Assembly: GCA_018261615.1 (NCBI GenBank)
Contig: JAGTSE010000020.1
Location: forward strand, 62,001 to 126,000
Length of the DNA stretch: 64,000 nucleotides
Source of the DNA: Pseudomonadota bacterium
GTDB lineage: Bacteria > Pseudomonadota > Gammaproteobacteria > Enterobacterales > Enterobacteriaceae
Direction of reading: 5' to 3'
Shown: piece after piece, positions 27,971 through 40,245 of the stretch
How the letters are laid out: each line of letters starts with the position of its first letter
Numbering within the stretch: the stretch's first letter is position 1
Made by a program: the position numbers and the translations under genes
The notes under the pieces: generated by a model
The model's database searches: none
Told to the model about the DNA's origin: nothing
What the model saw: only the letters and a program-made list of their open reading frames with translations

Positions 27971-29245
<1,275 letters not shown>

Positions 29246-30568
29246 TTATTCAGTAATGCGTCGATAGACCGTAGGTGTCTCTTTTGCGGCGATGTCGTCC
29301 ACAACGAGGGCAGTCTTCACCGCCTGCGCGGCGTCCTGCCAACTGGCTTCATCCTTCGCGTGAATGACTGCCAACGGGCGCTGCCCATCCACGCGATCGC
29401 CCAGACGCACCATATCGGTAAAGCCAACGCTGTAATCGATGCTGTCTGTCGCCTGTCGACGGCCACCTCCCATCGACACCACCGCCATGCCCAGCGCGCG
29501 GGTATCCATTGCAGTAATAAAACCTTCGTCGTCGGCATAAACGGCTTTGCTCAACGTGGCGGAGGGCAGATAGTTGGCATAGTTCTCGACGAAATCCGTC
29601 GGTCCTTTCTGCGCCGCGACCATGCGGCCAAAGATCTCTGCCGCTTTTCCGTTATCCAGCACCGCTTGCAGTTTCGCCCGGGCTTCCGCGTCATCTTTCG
29701 CCAGTTTGCCGGAAATCAGCATCTCCACGCACAGCGCCATCGTGACATCAAACAGACGCGGGTTACGGTATTCGCCTGTGAGGAACTGCACCGCTTCACG
29801 CACTTCCACCGCATTGCCTGCACTGGAAGCCAGCACCTGATTCATATCGGTCAGCAGTGCGGTGGTGCGAACGCCTGCGCCATTCGCCACGCCCACAATC
29901 GCCTCCGCCAGTTGTTCGGAGAGCGCATAAGTCGGCATAAACGCACCACTGCCGACTTTAACGTCCATCACTAACGCATCAAGGCCTTCAGCCAGTTTTT
30001 TCGCCAGAATGGAAGCGGTGATCAGGGGGATCGAGTCCACCGTTGCGGTGATATCGCGAGTGGCATAGAAACGTTTATCGGCCGGTGCCAGTGAGTTGGT
30101 CTGGCCGATAATCGCCACACCAACATCCTTAATAATATCGCGGAAGCGGCTATCATCCGGGAAGATGTCGAAGCCAGGAATAGCTTCCAGTTTATCGAGT
30201 GTGCCGCCGGTATGTCCCAGACCGCGCCCGGAAATCATCGGAATATAGCCACCACAGGCAGCAACCATCGGGCCAAGCATCAATGAGGTCACATCCCCGA
30301 CGCCACCAGTAGAGTGTTTATCAACAATTGGGCCGTTGAGATTAAGGTGTTTCCAGTCCAGAACCGTACCGGAATCGCGCATTGCCATGGTCAACGACAC
30401 GCGTTCTGGCATGGTCATATCATGGAAAAAGATGGTCATGGCAAGCGCAGCGATCTGGCCTTCAGAAACAGTGTTATCGCGAATTCCGTTGATAAAGAAA
30501 CGGATCTCTTCATCACTCAGTGCGAGACCATCGCGTTTTTTACGAATAATTTCTTGAGCGAGAAACAA
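29246..30568 (-). CDS. deoA: Thymidine phosphorylase DeoA
   Basis: 440 residues from a TTG start ([14 protein letters not shown]) preceded by AGGGGG, the same start as E. coli. It phosphorolyses thymidine to thymine and deoxyribose 1-phosphate. The phosphate-binding motif [16 protein letters not shown] and [15 protein letters not shown] are present. An ATG 63 bp further upstream lies near a REP and is not supported. It lies between deoC and deoB. Confidence 0.97.
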   Translation of the reverse strand: MFLAQEIIRKKRDGLALSDEEIRFFINGIRDNTVSEGQIAALAMTIFFHDMTMPERVSLTMAMRDSGTVLDWKHLNLNGPIVDKHSTGGVGDVTSLMLGPMVAACGGYIPMISGRGLGHTGGTLDKLEAIPGFDIFPDDSRFRDIIKDVGVAIIGQTNSLAPADKRFYATRDITATVDSIPLITASILAKKLAEGLDALVMDVKVGSGAFMPTYALSEQLAEAIVGVANGAGVRTTALLTDMNQVLASSAGNAVEVREAVQFLTGEYRNPRLFDVTMALCVEMLISGKLAKDDAEARAKLQAVLDNGKAAEIFGRMVAAQKGPTDFVENYANYLPSATLSKAVYADDEGFITAMDTRALGMAVVSMGGGRRQATDSIDYSVGFTDMVRLGDRVDGQRPLAVIHAKDEASWQDAAQAVKTALVVDDIAAKETPTVYRRITE

Positions 30569-30646
30569 GGTAACCCCCTGCGGAATGATACGACCGGGCA
30601 ACCAAAGTGACCCGGCAAAACATGGTGTCATCAGCCTATACTATAC

Positions 30647-30702
30647 CGCCTGATGGCGGCGATACCTTACCCGGCCTGCGGGGAGAGGTGCAGGCCCGGC
30701 AA
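30647..30702. repeat. REP-like unit in the deoC-deoA intercistronic space
   Basis: CCGCCTGATGGCGGCGATAC, CCCGGCCTGCGGGGAG and GCAGGCCCGGC form nested GC-rich palindromes typical of REP sequences. Inside an operon these commonly adjust relative mRNA stability. Confidence 0.6.
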
Positions 30703-30711
30703 ATGCAGCTA

Positions 30712-31491
30712 TCAGTAGCTGCTTGCGCTCTTACCGTCGCCGTGTCCCAATGCTTTCAGCAGGCTTGCCAGCAGGCTTGATGCACCAAAACGATAGTGAC
30801 GGGCATCGGCCCAGTCGGCGCCAAGCAGTTCATCGGCAATCGCCAGATAGTGCTGTGCGTCTTCCGCGCTGCGCACGCCGCCCGCCGGTTTAAAGCCCAC
30901 GGTTTTCTCAACGCCCATATCGCGGATCACTTCCAGCATGATGCGCGCGCTTTCCGGTGTGGCATTAACCGGTACTTTCCCGGTTGAGGTCTTGATAAAG
31001 TCAGCGCCCGCTTTAATCGCGATTTCTGACGCCTTACGGATCAGCGCTTCTTCTTTCAGTTCGCCAGTTTCGATGATCACTTTCAACAGCACGTTGGCTG
31101 CGGCACACGCCTCTTTACAGGCTTTGACCAGATCAAAACCGACCTGCTCGTTACCGGCGATCAGCGCGCGGTACGGGAATACCACGTCAACTTCATCAGC
31201 ACCGTAGGCAATCGCCGCGCGGGTTTCTGCCAGCGCAATGTCGATATCATCGTTACCGTGCGGGAAGTTAGTTACCGTCGCAATACGCACGTTCGGTGTT
31301 CCCTGCGCGTTCAGCGTCTTACGCGCAATCGGGATGAAACGCGGATAGATGCAAACGGCGGCGGTGTTCCCCACCGGGGTTTTGGCCTGATGGCACAGCG
31401 CAATGACTTTCTCGTTAGTGTCATCGTCGTTCAGGGTGGTCAGATCCATTAATTGCAACGCGCGCAGGCTGCTTGCCGTTAAATCACTCAT
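30712..31491 (-). CDS. deoC: Deoxyribose-phosphate aldolase DeoC
   Basis: 259 residues. It cleaves deoxyribose 5-phosphate to acetaldehyde and glyceraldehyde 3-phosphate. The Schiff-base lysine is in [10 protein letters not shown] near residue 167, and the second active-site lysine is in [11 protein letters not shown] near 201. It is the first gene of the deo operon, transcribed from promoters controlled by DeoR, CytR and CRP (see 31532-31580 and 32134). Confidence 0.98.
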   Translation of the reverse strand: MSDLTASSLRALQLMDLTTLNDDDTNEKVIALCHQAKTPVGNTAAVCIYPRFIPIARKTLNAQGTPNVRIATVTNFPHGNDDIDIALAETRAAIAYGADEVDVVFPYRALIAGNEQVGFDLVKACKEACAAANVLLKVIIETGELKEEALIRKASEIAIKAGADFIKTSTGKVPVNATPESARIMLEVIRDMGVEKTVGFKPAGGVRSAEDAQHYLAIADELLGADWADARHYRFGASSLLASLLKALGHGDGKSASSY

Positions 31492-31531
31492 ATTCTCTCC
31501 GACGGCGTAATGCCGATTTTCTGTTCGGGCT

Positions 31532-31547
31532 TGTTAATATTCTAACA
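31532..31547. promoter_or_regulatory. DeoR operator at the proximal deo promoter (P2)
   Basis: TGTTAATATTCTAACA differs from the symmetrical DeoR operator TGTTAGAATTCTAACA at two positions. It lies 40 bp upstream of deoC and overlaps the expected -10 region of deoP2. Confidence 0.85.
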
Positions 31548-31564
31548 TCAACCCACGATTACAC

Positions 31565-31580
31565 TTCGATGCTCATCACA
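31565..31580. promoter_or_regulatory. CRP site 1 of deoP2
   Basis: On the minus strand TGTGATGAGCATCGAA has one perfect TGTGA half and a weaker second half; the surrounding block resembles E. coli deoP2. A second CRP-like block lies near 31615-31645, with the CytR region between, as in E. coli. Confidence 0.75.
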
Positions 31581-31747
31581 GTTAATGAAAACATAATTCA
31601 CGTTTGCAAAACCATAATGAGACACTCATCAAACTTTAAAACACAAAAGCGGTCGTGATTACCGCTAAGGTGCGTATGGATCAAAAGTGGTTATTCGTCG
31701 GTGACTTACACTCCTCGCCCTGAACGCACGGGATAAAGAGGAAGATC

Positions 31748-33298
31748 ATGTCGATACCGGTTACGCAAGGATTACAGACACGCTGCCAGCAGATTGTTAC
31801 CAGCTCAACGCTCACACCGCAGCAGAAACACCATTTTCTCGCGCTGGAGGCGGAAAATAGCCTCCCCTATCCGGCGCTGCCGCAAGCTGCGCAAGAGGCG
31901 CTCGACGAGGGGGCAATTTGCGATATGTTTGAAGGGCACGCGCCCTACAAACCGCGTTATGTCCTGCCGGATTACGCCAAATTTCTGGCTAACGGATCCG
32001 CGTGGCTGGAGCTGGAAGGGGCAAAGGATCTGGACGATGCGATCTCTTTGCTGACCATTATTTATCACCATGTTCCCTCTGTTACCGGTATGCCGGTTTA
32101 CCTTGGGCAACTGGATGCGTTACTACAACCATATGTTAGAATTCTAACACAAGAAGAAATCGATATTCGAATAAAACGCTTCTGGCGCTATCTCGACAGA
32201 ACTTTGCCGGATGCCTTTGTCCACGCCAATATCGGCCCTTATGATACGCCAGTCACCCGCGCTATCTTGCGCGCTGATGCTGAATTAAAGCAGGTCGCGC
32301 CGAATCTGACGTTTATTTATGATCCGCAGATCACGCCGGATGATCTGCTGCTGGAAGTTGCCCGTAATATCTGCGCGTGCAGCAAGCCGCATATCGCCAA
32401 CGGCCCGCTGCATGATAATATTTTCACAAAAGGGGGTTATGGCATTGTCAGTTGTTACAACTCGCTGCCACTGGGCGGCGGCGGCAGTACGCTGGTACGG
32501 CTGAACCTGAAAGTCATCGCTGAAGGCAGCCGCTCTCTAGAGGAATTCTTTACCCAGCGGCTGCCACATTATTGCCAGCAACAATTGGCTATTATCGATG
32601 CGCGCTGCGACTTCCTGTATCAACAATCCGGTTTCTTTGAGCATAGTTTCCTTGTGCAGGAGGGGCTGATCACCGCCGATCGTTTTGCGCCAATGTTCGG
32701 CATGTACGGGCTGGCTGAAGCGGTCAATATCCTGTGCGATAAAGCGAACATCGCAGGGCGCTACGGCAAAGATGAGCAGGCCAATGCCCTCGGCTACCGC
32801 ATCAGCGAGCAACTGGCGGCATTTGTTGAAAATACGCCAGTCAAACATGGCTGGAAGCAACGCGCGCTGCTGCATGCGCAATCCGGCATCAGTTCCGATA
32901 TCGGTACCACGCCAGGCGCGCGTCTGCCTTATGGCGATGAACCCGATCCGATTACCCATTTGCTGGCCGTTGCGCCGCACCACGCCTGGTACAAAGCCGG
33001 GATCAGCGATATTTTAACCCTTGACGAAACTGTCAAACGCAACCCACAGGCCGTAGTACAACTCTGCCGCGGTGCGTTTAACGCCGGAATGCGTGAATTT
33101 ACCGTCAACGTCGCGGGCAATGATTTGGTGCGTGTTACCGGTTATATGGTGCGTCTGTCGGACCTGGAGAAATTCCGCGCCGCAGGTTCACGCACCAACA
33201 CCACCTGGCTGGGTGAAGAAGCCGCACGCAATACGCATATTCTTGAGCGACAACCCCGAGTGGTAAGCCATGAGCAGCAGATGCGCTTTCGTCAGTAA
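31748..33298 (+). CDS. yjjI: Glycyl-radical-enzyme-like protein YjjI
   Basis: 516 residues, same length as E. coli YjjI (DUF3029). The C-terminal [15 protein letters not shown] matches the glycyl radical loop RVxGY, so a radical glycine near residue 470 is likely. The cysteine pattern in the central barrel is not resolved and the substrate is unknown. The activase YjjW overlaps its 3' end. It starts after AGAGGAAG. A deo operator is embedded at codons 129-134. Confidence 0.92.
   Translation: MSIPVTQGLQTRCQQIVTSSTLTPQQKHHFLALEAENSLPYPALPQAAQEALDEGAICDMFEGHAPYKPRYVLPDYAKFLANGSAWLELEGAKDLDDAISLLTIIYHHVPSVTGMPVYLGQLDALLQPYVRILTQEEIDIRIKRFWRYLDRTLPDAFVHANIGPYDTPVTRAILRADAELKQVAPNLTFIYDPQITPDDLLLEVARNICACSKPHIANGPLHDNIFTKGGYGIVSCYNSLPLGGGGSTLVRLNLKVIAEGSRSLEEFFTQRLPHYCQQQLAIIDARCDFLYQQSGFFEHSFLVQEGLITADRFAPMFGMYGLAEAVNILCDKANIAGRYGKDEQANALGYRISEQLAAFVENTPVKHGWKQRALLHAQSGISSDIGTTPGARLPYGDEPDPITHLLAVAPHHAWYKAGISDILTLDETVKRNPQAVVQLCRGAFNAGMREFTVNVAGNDLVRVTGYMVRLSDLEKFRAAGSRTNTTWLGEEAARNTHILERQPRVVSHEQQMRFRQ
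32134..32149. promoter_or_regulatory. Perfect DeoR operator inside yjjI (distal deo P1 operator)
   Basis: TGTTAGAATTCTAACA is the exact 16-bp palindromic DeoR operator. It lies 602 bp from the proximal operator at 31532, close to the roughly 600-bp O1-O2 spacing known in E. coli, where DeoR loops the two together. Confidence 0.92.
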
Positions 33299-34133
33299 CC
33301 TGATCCCTTTCTCCTGCGTCGACGGGCCGGGCAGCCGCCTGGCGCTGTTTTTACAGGGCTGTAATCTGCGCTGTAAGAGCTGCCACAATCCGTGGACGAT
33401 CGGCCGCTGCAATCACTGCGGTGACTGCGTGCCAGGTTGTCCGCATCAGGCGCTGGCGTTTGACGGCGGGCAAGTACAGTGGAACGCCGTCACCTGCCAG
33501 CAGTGCGATACCTGCCTGCAAATGTGTCCGCAACAGGCAACGCCGATGGCACAGTCGATGTCTGTGGAGGAGGTGGTGGCGAAGATCCGCAAAGCCGCGT
33601 TATTCATTGAAGGCCTCACAGTCAGCGGCGGCGAGGCCACATTACAACTGCCGTTTCTGCACGCGCTGTTTTCTACGCTGCGTGCCGATCCGCAGCTGTG
33701 CCATCTGACCTGTCTTGTTGACAGTAACGGAATGCTGAGCGAAACCGGCTGGCATAAGTTGCTGCCGGTTTGCGACGGGGCAATGATCGATCTAAAAGCC
33801 TGGGGCAGCGAACATCACCGTTTTCTCACCGGGCGGGATAATGCGCTGGTGAAAAATAGTCTGCGCCTGCTGGCAGCACAGAACAAGCTGGCTGAAGTGC
33901 GTTTGCTGGTGATCCCGCAACATAGCGACTATTTGCTGCATGTTGACGCACTGGCGGCGTTTATCTGTGAACTGGGGCATATTCCGGTACGGCTCAACGC
34001 ATTCCACGCGCACGGCGTTTACGGCGAGGCAAAAAGCTGGCGTAGCGCAACCGAAGGAGATATCGAACCGCTGGCGGAAGCGCTGCAACAGCGCGGCGTC
34101 ACCACCGTGCTGCGCCCGGCGCTATACCTGTAA
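33270..34133 (+). CDS. yjjW: Radical SAM glycyl-radical activating enzyme YjjW
   Basis: 287 residues. The SAM-cluster motif is CNLRCKSC (CxxxCxxC form), followed by a ferredoxin-like insert with [12 protein letters not shown] and [12 protein letters not shown], giving two extra 4Fe-4S clusters. The GG motif [13 protein letters not shown] is present. It would install the glycyl radical on YjjI. It overlaps yjjI by 29 bp and convergent yjjV by 12 bp. Confidence 0.95.
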   Translation: MSSRCAFVSNLIPFSCVDGPGSRLALFLQGCNLRCKSCHNPWTIGRCNHCGDCVPGCPHQALAFDGGQVQWNAVTCQQCDTCLQMCPQQATPMAQSMSVEEVVAKIRKAALFIEGLTVSGGEATLQLPFLHALFSTLRADPQLCHLTCLVDSNGMLSETGWHKLLPVCDGAMIDLKAWGSEHHRFLTGRDNALVKNSLRLLAAQNKLAEVRLLVIPQHSDYLLHVDALAAFICELGHIPVRLNAFHAHGVYGEAKSWRSATEGDIEPLAEALQQRGVTTVLRPALYL

Positions 34134-34904
34134 AGCGAAAAGCTGCTGCGTATTCTCCAGTAACGTTTGGGCGATCACATCCGGGGCTTCAGGGCGCAAT
34201 TCACACAGCGTGGCAAAAACCCGCGCCGCCTGTTCCGGTCGGTTAGGCTGCCCCTGGAAGCCATTCAGCGGCATATCCGGCGCATCAGTCTCCAGCAACA
34301 ATGCGGATAGCGGCAACTGCGCCATTACATCACGGGTTTTACTGGCGCGTGGATAAGTGATCGTTCCGCCGACACCAATGTAATACCCCAGTTCGATAAA
34401 ACGCTGCGCCTGCTGCAGGCTACCGGAAAAACCGTGAACCACGCCGGTGCGCGGCAAAGCCTGCTTTTTCAGGTGCAACGCCAGTTTGTCATGCGTACGA
34501 CGCGAATGAAGGATTACAGGCAAATCAAAGCGTTTCGCCAGTTCTAGCTGCGCATCCAGCACCTGCTGCTGGCGTTCAAACTGCGGGTTATCGCGATAGA
34601 GATCAAGACCGATCTCGCCAATCGCCACCACCTTTTCCGGCCTGGCGGCCAGCGCCTGCTCAAGCTGCTCAAGGCTTTGCGCCGTATGTTCTTCAATCAC
34701 AATCGGATGCAGACCCAGCGCGGCATACAGCGCAGAATACTCGCGCGCCAGAGAGCAAACGCGATCGAAATAGCGCGCAGCGATGGCGGGTACGATAATA
34801 CACCCGACACCATTGTCTGCCGCGCGGGCAATACTGGCGATTTCATCACCCGTGAAGGGCGGAAAATCAAAATGACAGTGCGTATCGATAAAGCGGAAAC
34901 TCAC
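34122..34904 (-). CDS. yjjV: TatD-family metal-dependent hydrolase YjjV
   Basis: 260 residues. Metal ligands are seen in [12 protein letters not shown] near residue 6, [11 protein letters not shown] near 95, and [12 protein letters not shown] and GVVHGFSG further on; [12 protein letters not shown] supplies the C-terminal aspartate. TatD relatives are 3'-5' exonucleases, but the activity of YjjV is not settled. It overlaps yjjU by four bases (ATGA), so the two are translationally coupled. Confidence 0.94.
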   Translation of the reverse strand: MSFRFIDTHCHFDFPPFTGDEIASIARAADNGVGCIIVPAIAARYFDRVCSLAREYSALYAALGLHPIVIEEHTAQSLEQLEQALAARPEKVVAIGEIGLDLYRDNPQFERQQQVLDAQLELAKRFDLPVILHSRRTHDKLALHLKKQALPRTGVVHGFSGSLQQAQRFIELGYYIGVGGTITYPRASKTRDVMAQLPLSALLLETDAPDMPLNGFQGQPNRPEQAARVFATLCELRPEAPDVIAQTLLENTQQLFALQV

Positions 34905-36010
34905 GCCGTATCCTCTTTATTAATGGGTAAGTCGTTGGCTTGTACTGCATTAACCAGCGGCGCATCCAGCACATCGTTGGCGACAGCAGCAGGCGGCAAC
35001 ACGCAGGTGGCAGAAACGGGCGCGGCAACAACTGCGGGCGGCACAACAAGGGGAGCCGACACCAGAGTATGGCGAATCAGCGGCGGGGTTTCCACCAGCA
35101 ATTTCCCTACCGTCGCCAGAAAATAACGACCACACAGGCGGCCGATTTTATAATCATCGCGTAGCGCCGGTAACCGGCTGCCCAGCGCCATGCTATGCAA
35201 AAGTTTCGGCGGATAGATTTCAAGTATGCGTAGTTTTCCCGGCGGTGTTTCGATAAACCGCTGAATCGCCGAATAACTTTTCTCGTGGTGCTGCACCAGA
35301 TTAACCAGCGGCTGCAAACTGCTGTCGCCCAGCCAACGTTCCATACGTTTAAACCACTGCGGCGTGTAGTACATCTGAGAAGGCACGGTGCGGATCACTA
35401 CGATGGTTTTCGCTCCGCGCTTAGCCGCTTCCTGAACCGGGATCGCATCGCTGACGCCGCCATCAAGATATTTCACGCCATTGAGCGACACCCCGGAACG
35501 GTAAAAACCCGGAATGGCGCTGGAGGCGCGGATCTGATCCAGCCACGTCTGGTGGGTCGGCGCAAAATATTCCGCAGTGTAATCATCCTGGCGGCAAGCG
35601 CACATATAGAACGCTTTACCAGCATCAAAAGAACGCGCGGCAAAATCCATCGCCAGCGGCATCTGGCGGGATGTCGAATCAACCAACCAGTCGAGATCGA
35701 TAAGGTTACCGCCGCGCACAAAGCGCACCGGGTCAAAAAAGTCACGCGTGGTGGTGTAGCGCATGATCACTTTGCGGGCATAGCCGGGCTGGTTGCAAAC
35801 ATAAGCCGAGAGGTTTTGCGCACCCGCCGAGGTACCAAAGTAAAGATCGAAGGGGTTAAAGTCCGCCTGCATAAACTCGTCCAGTACCCCGGCGGTGAAA
35901 ATGCCACGCTGGCCCCCGCCTTCGCACACCAGCGCGAGACGGCCCGGACGAAACGGTTTTAACGCCAGAGGCGCAATATTGCCCAGCGTTATTGGAATAT
36001 ATTGCCCCAC
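34901..36010 (-). CDS. yjjU: Patatin-like phospholipase YjjU
   Basis: 369 residues. It has the patatin oxyanion loop CEGGGQRGIFTAGVLDEF near residue 30, the nucleophile Ser in FGTSAGAQNLSAY near 60, and the Asp of the dyad in YLDGGVSDAIPV. No signal peptide. The last 60 residues are rich in Ala, Pro and Val (VVPPAVVAAP) and somewhat longer than the E. coli tail. It is upstream of yjjV in a two-gene unit. Confidence 0.93.
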   Translation of the reverse strand: MGQYIPITLGNIAPLALKPFRPGRLALVCEGGGQRGIFTAGVLDEFMQADFNPFDLYFGTSAGAQNLSAYVCNQPGYARKVIMRYTTTRDFFDPVRFVRGGNLIDLDWLVDSTSRQMPLAMDFAARSFDAGKAFYMCACRQDDYTAEYFAPTHQTWLDQIRASSAIPGFYRSGVSLNGVKYLDGGVSDAIPVQEAAKRGAKTIVVIRTVPSQMYYTPQWFKRMERWLGDSSLQPLVNLVQHHEKSYSAIQRFIETPPGKLRILEIYPPKLLHSMALGSRLPALRDDYKIGRLCGRYFLATVGKLLVETPPLIRHTLVSAPLVVPPAVVAAPVSATCVLPPAAVANDVLDAPLVNAVQANDLPINKEDTA

Positions 36011-36075
36011 CGTGTTTTCCTTTTGGCTGCGTTGTATCTGTCAAAGTAACGCAATTTCTGCCGGGCCGAAATAGT

Positions 36076-36100
36076 AAAGCCAGTCACGAGGACTGGCTTT
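36076..36100. terminator. Symmetrical terminator downstream of ytjA
   Basis: AAAGCCAGTC and GACTGGCTTT form a 10-bp stem with a 5-nt loop and flanking A/T residues. Confidence 0.8.
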
Positions 36101-36139
36101 AATGTAAGCGAAATTTAAGCACTAGCTACTCGATGGATG

Positions 36140-36301
36140 CTATGGACGCCGACGGCCCATAAACAGGCTGACCAGGAACAGGACGATACCGACGATAAAG
36201 ACGATTTTCGCCGCACCTGCTGCCGTCCCCGCCAGAGTACCAAAGCCCAGAGCGGCGGCAATTAACGCGATAACCAGAAATATAATGCCCCAACGAAACA
36301 T
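36140..36301 (-). CDS. ytjA: Small membrane protein YtjA (DUF1328)
   Basis: 53 residues, [20 protein letters not shown]..., with two hydrophobic helices and a final GRRRP. Length and sequence match YtjA. The start has AAAGGAGAG six bases upstream; further in-frame starts upstream lack support. Function unknown. It follows osmY on the same strand. Confidence 0.93.
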   Translation of the reverse strand: MFRWGIIFLVIALIAAALGFGTLAGTAAGAAKIVFIVGIVLFLVSLFMGRRRP

Positions 36302-36428
36302 AAGACTCTCCTTTACCATAGTTAATGTCGACCGCTTACGATGAGCGCTCAGGCTGCTCATCTGCGATATTTTCCCGGCACGTATTCGTCGCGCCCGTCC
36401 ACGCGAGCGCTGACGTTTTCAGGAATTG

Positions 36429-37046
36429 TTACTTAACTTTTAGATCGTTTTTGACGCTTTTAACGCCCTCAACCGCTTTTGCGATACTTTCGGCGCGTTC
36501 ACTTTGGGCCTGAGAATCAACCGTACCGGACAACTGCACGACGCCGTCGGTGGTTTCAACTTTCACCTTACGAGACGGTACAACGTCATCGGCCAGCAAT
36601 TTGGCTTTGATTTCACTGGTTGTAGCGGTGTCACCCGCATAACCTTTTATTGACTGGTTTTTCCCGTCGCGGACATGCAGCTTGTCGCTTACCGAAGCAA
36701 CGCCTTCCACACCTTTGGCCACAGAGACGGCCTGTTCGGCCTGCGCCTGGCTTTCAACGAAGCCGCTCAGCGTTACTACTTTGTTGTCCGTTTTGACGGA
36801 AATATCGGTGCTCTTAATACTTTCATGATCCACCAGTGCCGCTTTCACTTTTGCAGTGATGGCGCTGTCATCCATGAATCCACCGACTTTAGTCATCGAT
36901 CTGTCGATCTTTTCCCCCACGCCGGATGCGGCATTTTGCGCTTTGTCGGTGATAGTGTTTGCCGCAAAAGTGGAACCACTTGCCACTACAGAGCCCAGTA
37001 CGACGGCCAGCAGAGTTTTAGAAATCTTCAGTTTTGTCATAGTCAT
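36429..37046 (-). CDS. osmY: Osmotically inducible periplasmic chaperone OsmY
   Basis: 205 residues beginning [20 protein letters not shown] with a signal peptide cleaved near AxA of STFAAN. Two BON domains follow (about 55-125 and 135-205), each with a GxxxxxTVDSQAQ-type loop: [15 protein letters not shown] and [15 protein letters not shown]. It acts in the periplasm under osmotic and stationary-phase stress; in E. coli it is RpoS-dependent. Start chosen by E. coli match. The frame remains open 38 codons upstream without a ribosome site. Confidence 0.95.
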   Translation of the reverse strand: MTMTKLKISKTLLAVVLGSVVASGSTFAANTITDKAQNAASGVGEKIDRSMTKVGGFMDDSAITAKVKAALVDHESIKSTDISVKTDNKVVTLSGFVESQAQAEQAVSVAKGVEGVASVSDKLHVRDGKNQSIKGYAGDTATTSEIKAKLLADDVVPSRKVKVETTDGVVQLSGTVDSQAQSERAESIAKAVEGVKSVKNDLKVK

Positions 37047-37432
37047 CGATGTTATTCCTGTTGGTTTGCCCACAATTTGTGGCCGCTTGCAGCAACTCAG
37101 GCTGCTTAACTGCCATGGCGAAAGATCACACAATCCAGGGTCGAATAGTTGCAGATACAATGCCGCTCCTTATCTGACTTAGGTGGTTATTAATCTCATT
37201 TAGTGAGCAAAAGTGTGAATAAAAGCCCACTAAAAACGAAATTAACAGGACTTTTATCCGTCTAAAATGTCATCACTTTGTTAAATATAGAACACTATCG
37301 ACAGAAATCCCGGCTAACAGGTTAAAAAGCGAGCAGAGAGTAAAAAAAGGGTGGGTTTTAAGAACATTCCGCAAGGGGCTAAAAAGACAGGAAAAGTGCC
37401 GGAGCACGGCGAATACCGTGCTCCGTGGGGGA
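37047..37432. other. osmY-prfC intergenic region with prfC terminator
   Basis: This 386-bp gap must hold the osmY promoter, which in E. coli uses RpoS. The only clear structure is GGAGCACGG / CCGTGCTCC (37401-37424), a 9-bp stem followed on the minus strand by a short T-run, suitable as the prfC terminator. The remainder is AT-rich with no ORF or repeat that I can support. Confidence 0.6.
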
Positions 37433-39022
37433 TTAATGCTCGCGCGTTTTATGGAAAGTGACTTCCGGATAGCGTTCCTGCGTCAGGTTCAGGTTCACCA
37501 TCGTCGGCGCGATATAGGTCAGGTTATCGCCGCCATCGAGCGCCAACTGGATCTCGTTCTTACGCTTAAACTCTTCGAATTTCTTCACGTCACTGCTTTC
37601 AACCCAGCGCGCCGTCGCCACGTTAACGGATTCATACACCGCTTCTACGTTGTACTCGCTCTTTAGGCGCGACACGACCACGTCAAACTGCAACACACCA
37701 ACTGCGCCCACGATCAGATCGTTGTTGGCGATGGGGCGGAATACCTGCACCGCGCCCTCTTCCGAAAGCTGCACCAGCCCTTTCAGCAACTGTTTCTGCT
37801 TCAGCGGATCGCGCAGACGGATACGGCGGAACAGCTCCGGGGCAAAGTTCGGAATACCGGTGAACTTCATCATTTCACCCTGAGTAAAGGTATCACCAAT
37901 CTGAATGGTGCCGTGGTTGTGCAGCCCGATAATGTCACCAGGATAAGCTTCTTCAACGTGCGAACGGTCGCCGGCCATAAAGGTCAGCGCGTCAGAGATA
38001 ACCACATCCTTACCGGTGCGCACCTGACGCAGCTTCATCCCTTTTTCGTATTTACCTGACACCACGCGCATAAATGCTACGCGGTCGCGGTGTTTCGGAT
38101 CCATGTTCGCCTGGATCTTAAAGACGAAGCCGGTGAATTTGCTGTCGTCTGCTTTCACTTCGCGCAGATCCGTTTTACGCGGCATTGGCGCTGGCGCCCA
38201 CTCAACCAGGCCGTCCAGCATATGGTCAACGCCGAAGTTACCCAGCGCGGTGCCGAAGAAGACCGGGGTAATTTCACCGCTCAGGAACAGCTCTTTATCG
38301 AACTCGTTGGATGCGCCCTGAACCAGTTCCAGCTCATCACGCAGTTGATGCGCCAGATCTTCACCCACCGCTTTGTCGAGATCCGGGTTGTTCAGCCCTT
38401 TAACGATACGAACTTCCTGAATCGTATGGCCCTGCCCAGTCTGATAAAGATAAGTTTCATCTTTATAGAGATGGTAAACGCCTTTAAATAACTTACCGCA
38501 GCCAATCGGCCAGGTGATGGGCGCGCAGGCGATCTTCAGCTCGTTTTCCACTTCATCCAGCAATTCCATTGGATCGCGGATGTCACGGTCGAGTTTGTTC
38601 ATAAAGGTCAGGATCGGCGTATCGCGCAGACGGGTAACTTCCATCAGTTTGCGGGTTCGATCTTCAACACCTTTTGCTGCATCGATAACCATCAGGCAGC
38701 AGTCCACCGCCGTTAACGTACGGTAGGTATCTTCGGAGAAGTCTTCGTGCCCCGGGGTATCCAGCAGGTTCACCAGACACTGGCGATACGGGAACTGCAT
38801 CACGGAAGTAGTGATGGAGATCCCACGCTGTTTTTCCATCTCCATCCAGTCGGATTTTGCATGCTGGCTGGAACCGCGACCTTTTACTGTGCCGGCGGTC
38901 TGAATTGCCTGTCCGAACAGCAAGACCTTTTCGGTGATGGTGGTTTTACCCGCATCGGGGTGCGAGATGATGGCGAACGTACGGCGCTTCGCCACCTCTT
39001 GTAAATAAGGAGACAACGTCAT
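37433..39022 (-). CDS. prfC: Peptide chain release factor 3
   Basis: 529 residues. RF3 is the GTPase that removes RF1/RF2 from the ribosome after termination. The G domain has the P-loop [13 protein letters not shown] near residue 20, [12 protein letters not shown] (G3) near 88, and [10 protein letters not shown] (G4) near 142. Domains II and III follow. It is monocistronic, between yjjG and osmY. Confidence 0.98.
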   Translation of the reverse strand: MTLSPYLQEVAKRRTFAIISHPDAGKTTITEKVLLFGQAIQTAGTVKGRGSSQHAKSDWMEMEKQRGISITTSVMQFPYRQCLVNLLDTPGHEDFSEDTYRTLTAVDCCLMVIDAAKGVEDRTRKLMEVTRLRDTPILTFMNKLDRDIRDPMELLDEVENELKIACAPITWPIGCGKLFKGVYHLYKDETYLYQTGQGHTIQEVRIVKGLNNPDLDKAVGEDLAHQLRDELELVQGASNEFDKELFLSGEITPVFFGTALGNFGVDHMLDGLVEWAPAPMPRKTDLREVKADDSKFTGFVFKIQANMDPKHRDRVAFMRVVSGKYEKGMKLRQVRTGKDVVISDALTFMAGDRSHVEEAYPGDIIGLHNHGTIQIGDTFTQGEMMKFTGIPNFAPELFRRIRLRDPLKQKQLLKGLVQLSEEGAVQVFRPIANNDLIVGAVGVLQFDVVVSRLKSEYNVEAVYESVNVATARWVESSDVKKFEEFKRKNEIQLALDGGDNLTYIAPTMVNLNLTQERYPEVTFHKTREH

Positions 39023-39114
39023 AATAAAAATCTTCTGTGTAATTGCGCGGCCTCAGGCCACGCGATGAAATATGAAAAATGCGACTATTGTACTCAACAG
39101 CGAAGTGCAGACAA

Positions 39115-39792
39115 TCAATGTTTACACAGGCGTTGCTCCAGTTCGTTGAGGGACGTTACGGTCCAGGTCGGGTTAATGCTTTCAGGCAGCGCGCGATTGT
39201 GCGCATTCAGCCAGCAGGTGGATAGCCCGGCGTTGATGCCGCCCAGAATGTCAGATTCTGCCGTATCGCCCACCATCATGACGCGCTCGCGATCCGGGTT
39301 ACCGGCCAGTTGTAACGCGTGATCGAAAATGCGGCGATCGGGCTTGGCGACACCGATTTCTTCAGAGATCACCAATAAATCAAAATAGTCACGCAAGCCG
39401 GTGCGTTCCAGGCGAGTTTGCTGCAACGCGGTAAAACCGTTGGTAATGATACCCAGCTTCTCCTTGCCTTTCAGGTTGCCGAGCAGCGAAACGGCGCCCG
39501 GCAACGGAGAGCAAATCTCAGCCATCGCATTAAGAAACGCGTCGTTCAGCGAACCCGCCGGAACGTTCAGGCGCTCAGACCAGCCCTGAAAACGGCGGTG
39601 TTGCAGTTGCAGCGCGGTGATGGCGCCATTCTGGTAATCAACCCACAACGGCTTATTAACAGACTGATACTCAAGAAAGTCCTGGTCGGTGAATGTCACG
39701 CTATAGTCAAGAAACATCCGTTGTAAGCCGCCAAACGCATCAAAGGTAAACAGCGTTTCGTCAGCATCAAAGAGTATCCAGTCCCATTTCAT
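39115..39792 (-). CDS. yjjG: Pyrimidine 5'-nucleotidase YjjG
   Basis: 225 residues of the HAD superfamily. The nucleophile motif is [16 protein letters not shown] near residue 8, the second motif is [13 protein letters not shown], and the metal motif [18 protein letters not shown] is near 175. It dephosphorylates UMP, dTMP and damaged pyrimidine nucleotides (house-cleaning). It lies 12 bp after rimI on the same strand. Confidence 0.96.
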   Translation of the reverse strand: MKWDWILFDADETLFTFDAFGGLQRMFLDYSVTFTDQDFLEYQSVNKPLWVDYQNGAITALQLQHRRFQGWSERLNVPAGSLNDAFLNAMAEICSPLPGAVSLLGNLKGKEKLGIITNGFTALQQTRLERTGLRDYFDLLVISEEIGVAKPDRRIFDHALQLAGNPDRERVMMVGDTAESDILGGINAGLSTCWLNAHNRALPESINPTWTVTSLNELEQRLCKH

Positions 39793-39804
39793 TACATCAC
39801 CTTT

Positions 39805-40245
39805 TTAAATTGACAGGGCCATCACTATCGCGTCTTCGCGCCCGTTGGCGGTGGGATAGTAATTGCGGCGGATTGTCGCCTCGTTAAAACCTAAACTTTC
39901 ATACAGTGCAATCGCGCCTACGTTAGACGCGCGCACTTCCAGCCACAGGGTTAATACCTCGCGGGCTTCCAGTTCGCGGATCAGATGTTCCAGCAACTGG
40001 CGGCCAAACCCTTTGCGTTGCCAGGCGGGATCAACCGCGATGTTGAACAATGTGGCTTCATCCAGCACAACCTGCGTAATGGCAAAAGCCGCCATCTCAT
40101 CGCCCACCATTAGCCGGTAGTTGAGGTAGCGATCCCCTTGATTGCTGGCGAAGGTCTTTTCGCTCCAGGGGAAGGCGTGCGCCCGTGTTTCAATCTGATA
40201 TGCGCGGGCTAAATCAGCCGTGCTGAGGGAAGAAATCGTGTTCAT
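39805..40245 (-). CDS. rimI: Ribosomal protein S18 alanine N-acetyltransferase
   Basis: 146 residues, GNAT fold. It acetylates the N-terminal alanine of S18. The acetyl-CoA loop is VDPAWQRKGFGRQLLEHL, and LWLEVRASNVGAIALYESLGF is the conserved C-terminal strand. The frame is open 35 codons further into holD, but MNTISS is the conserved start. It overlaps holD by 32 bases. Confidence 0.96.
   Translation of the reverse strand: MNTISSLSTADLARAYQIETRAHAFPWSEKTFASNQGDRYLNYRLMVGDEMAAFAITQVVLDEATLFNIAVDPAWQRKGFGRQLLEHLIRELEAREVLTLWLEVRASNVGAIALYESLGFNEATIRRNYYPTANGREDAIVMALSI

Noticed and set aside
32425..32460. A third DeoR operator (OE) inside yjjI
   Set aside because: The short AGTTGT/ACAACT palindrome there does not match the DeoR consensus.
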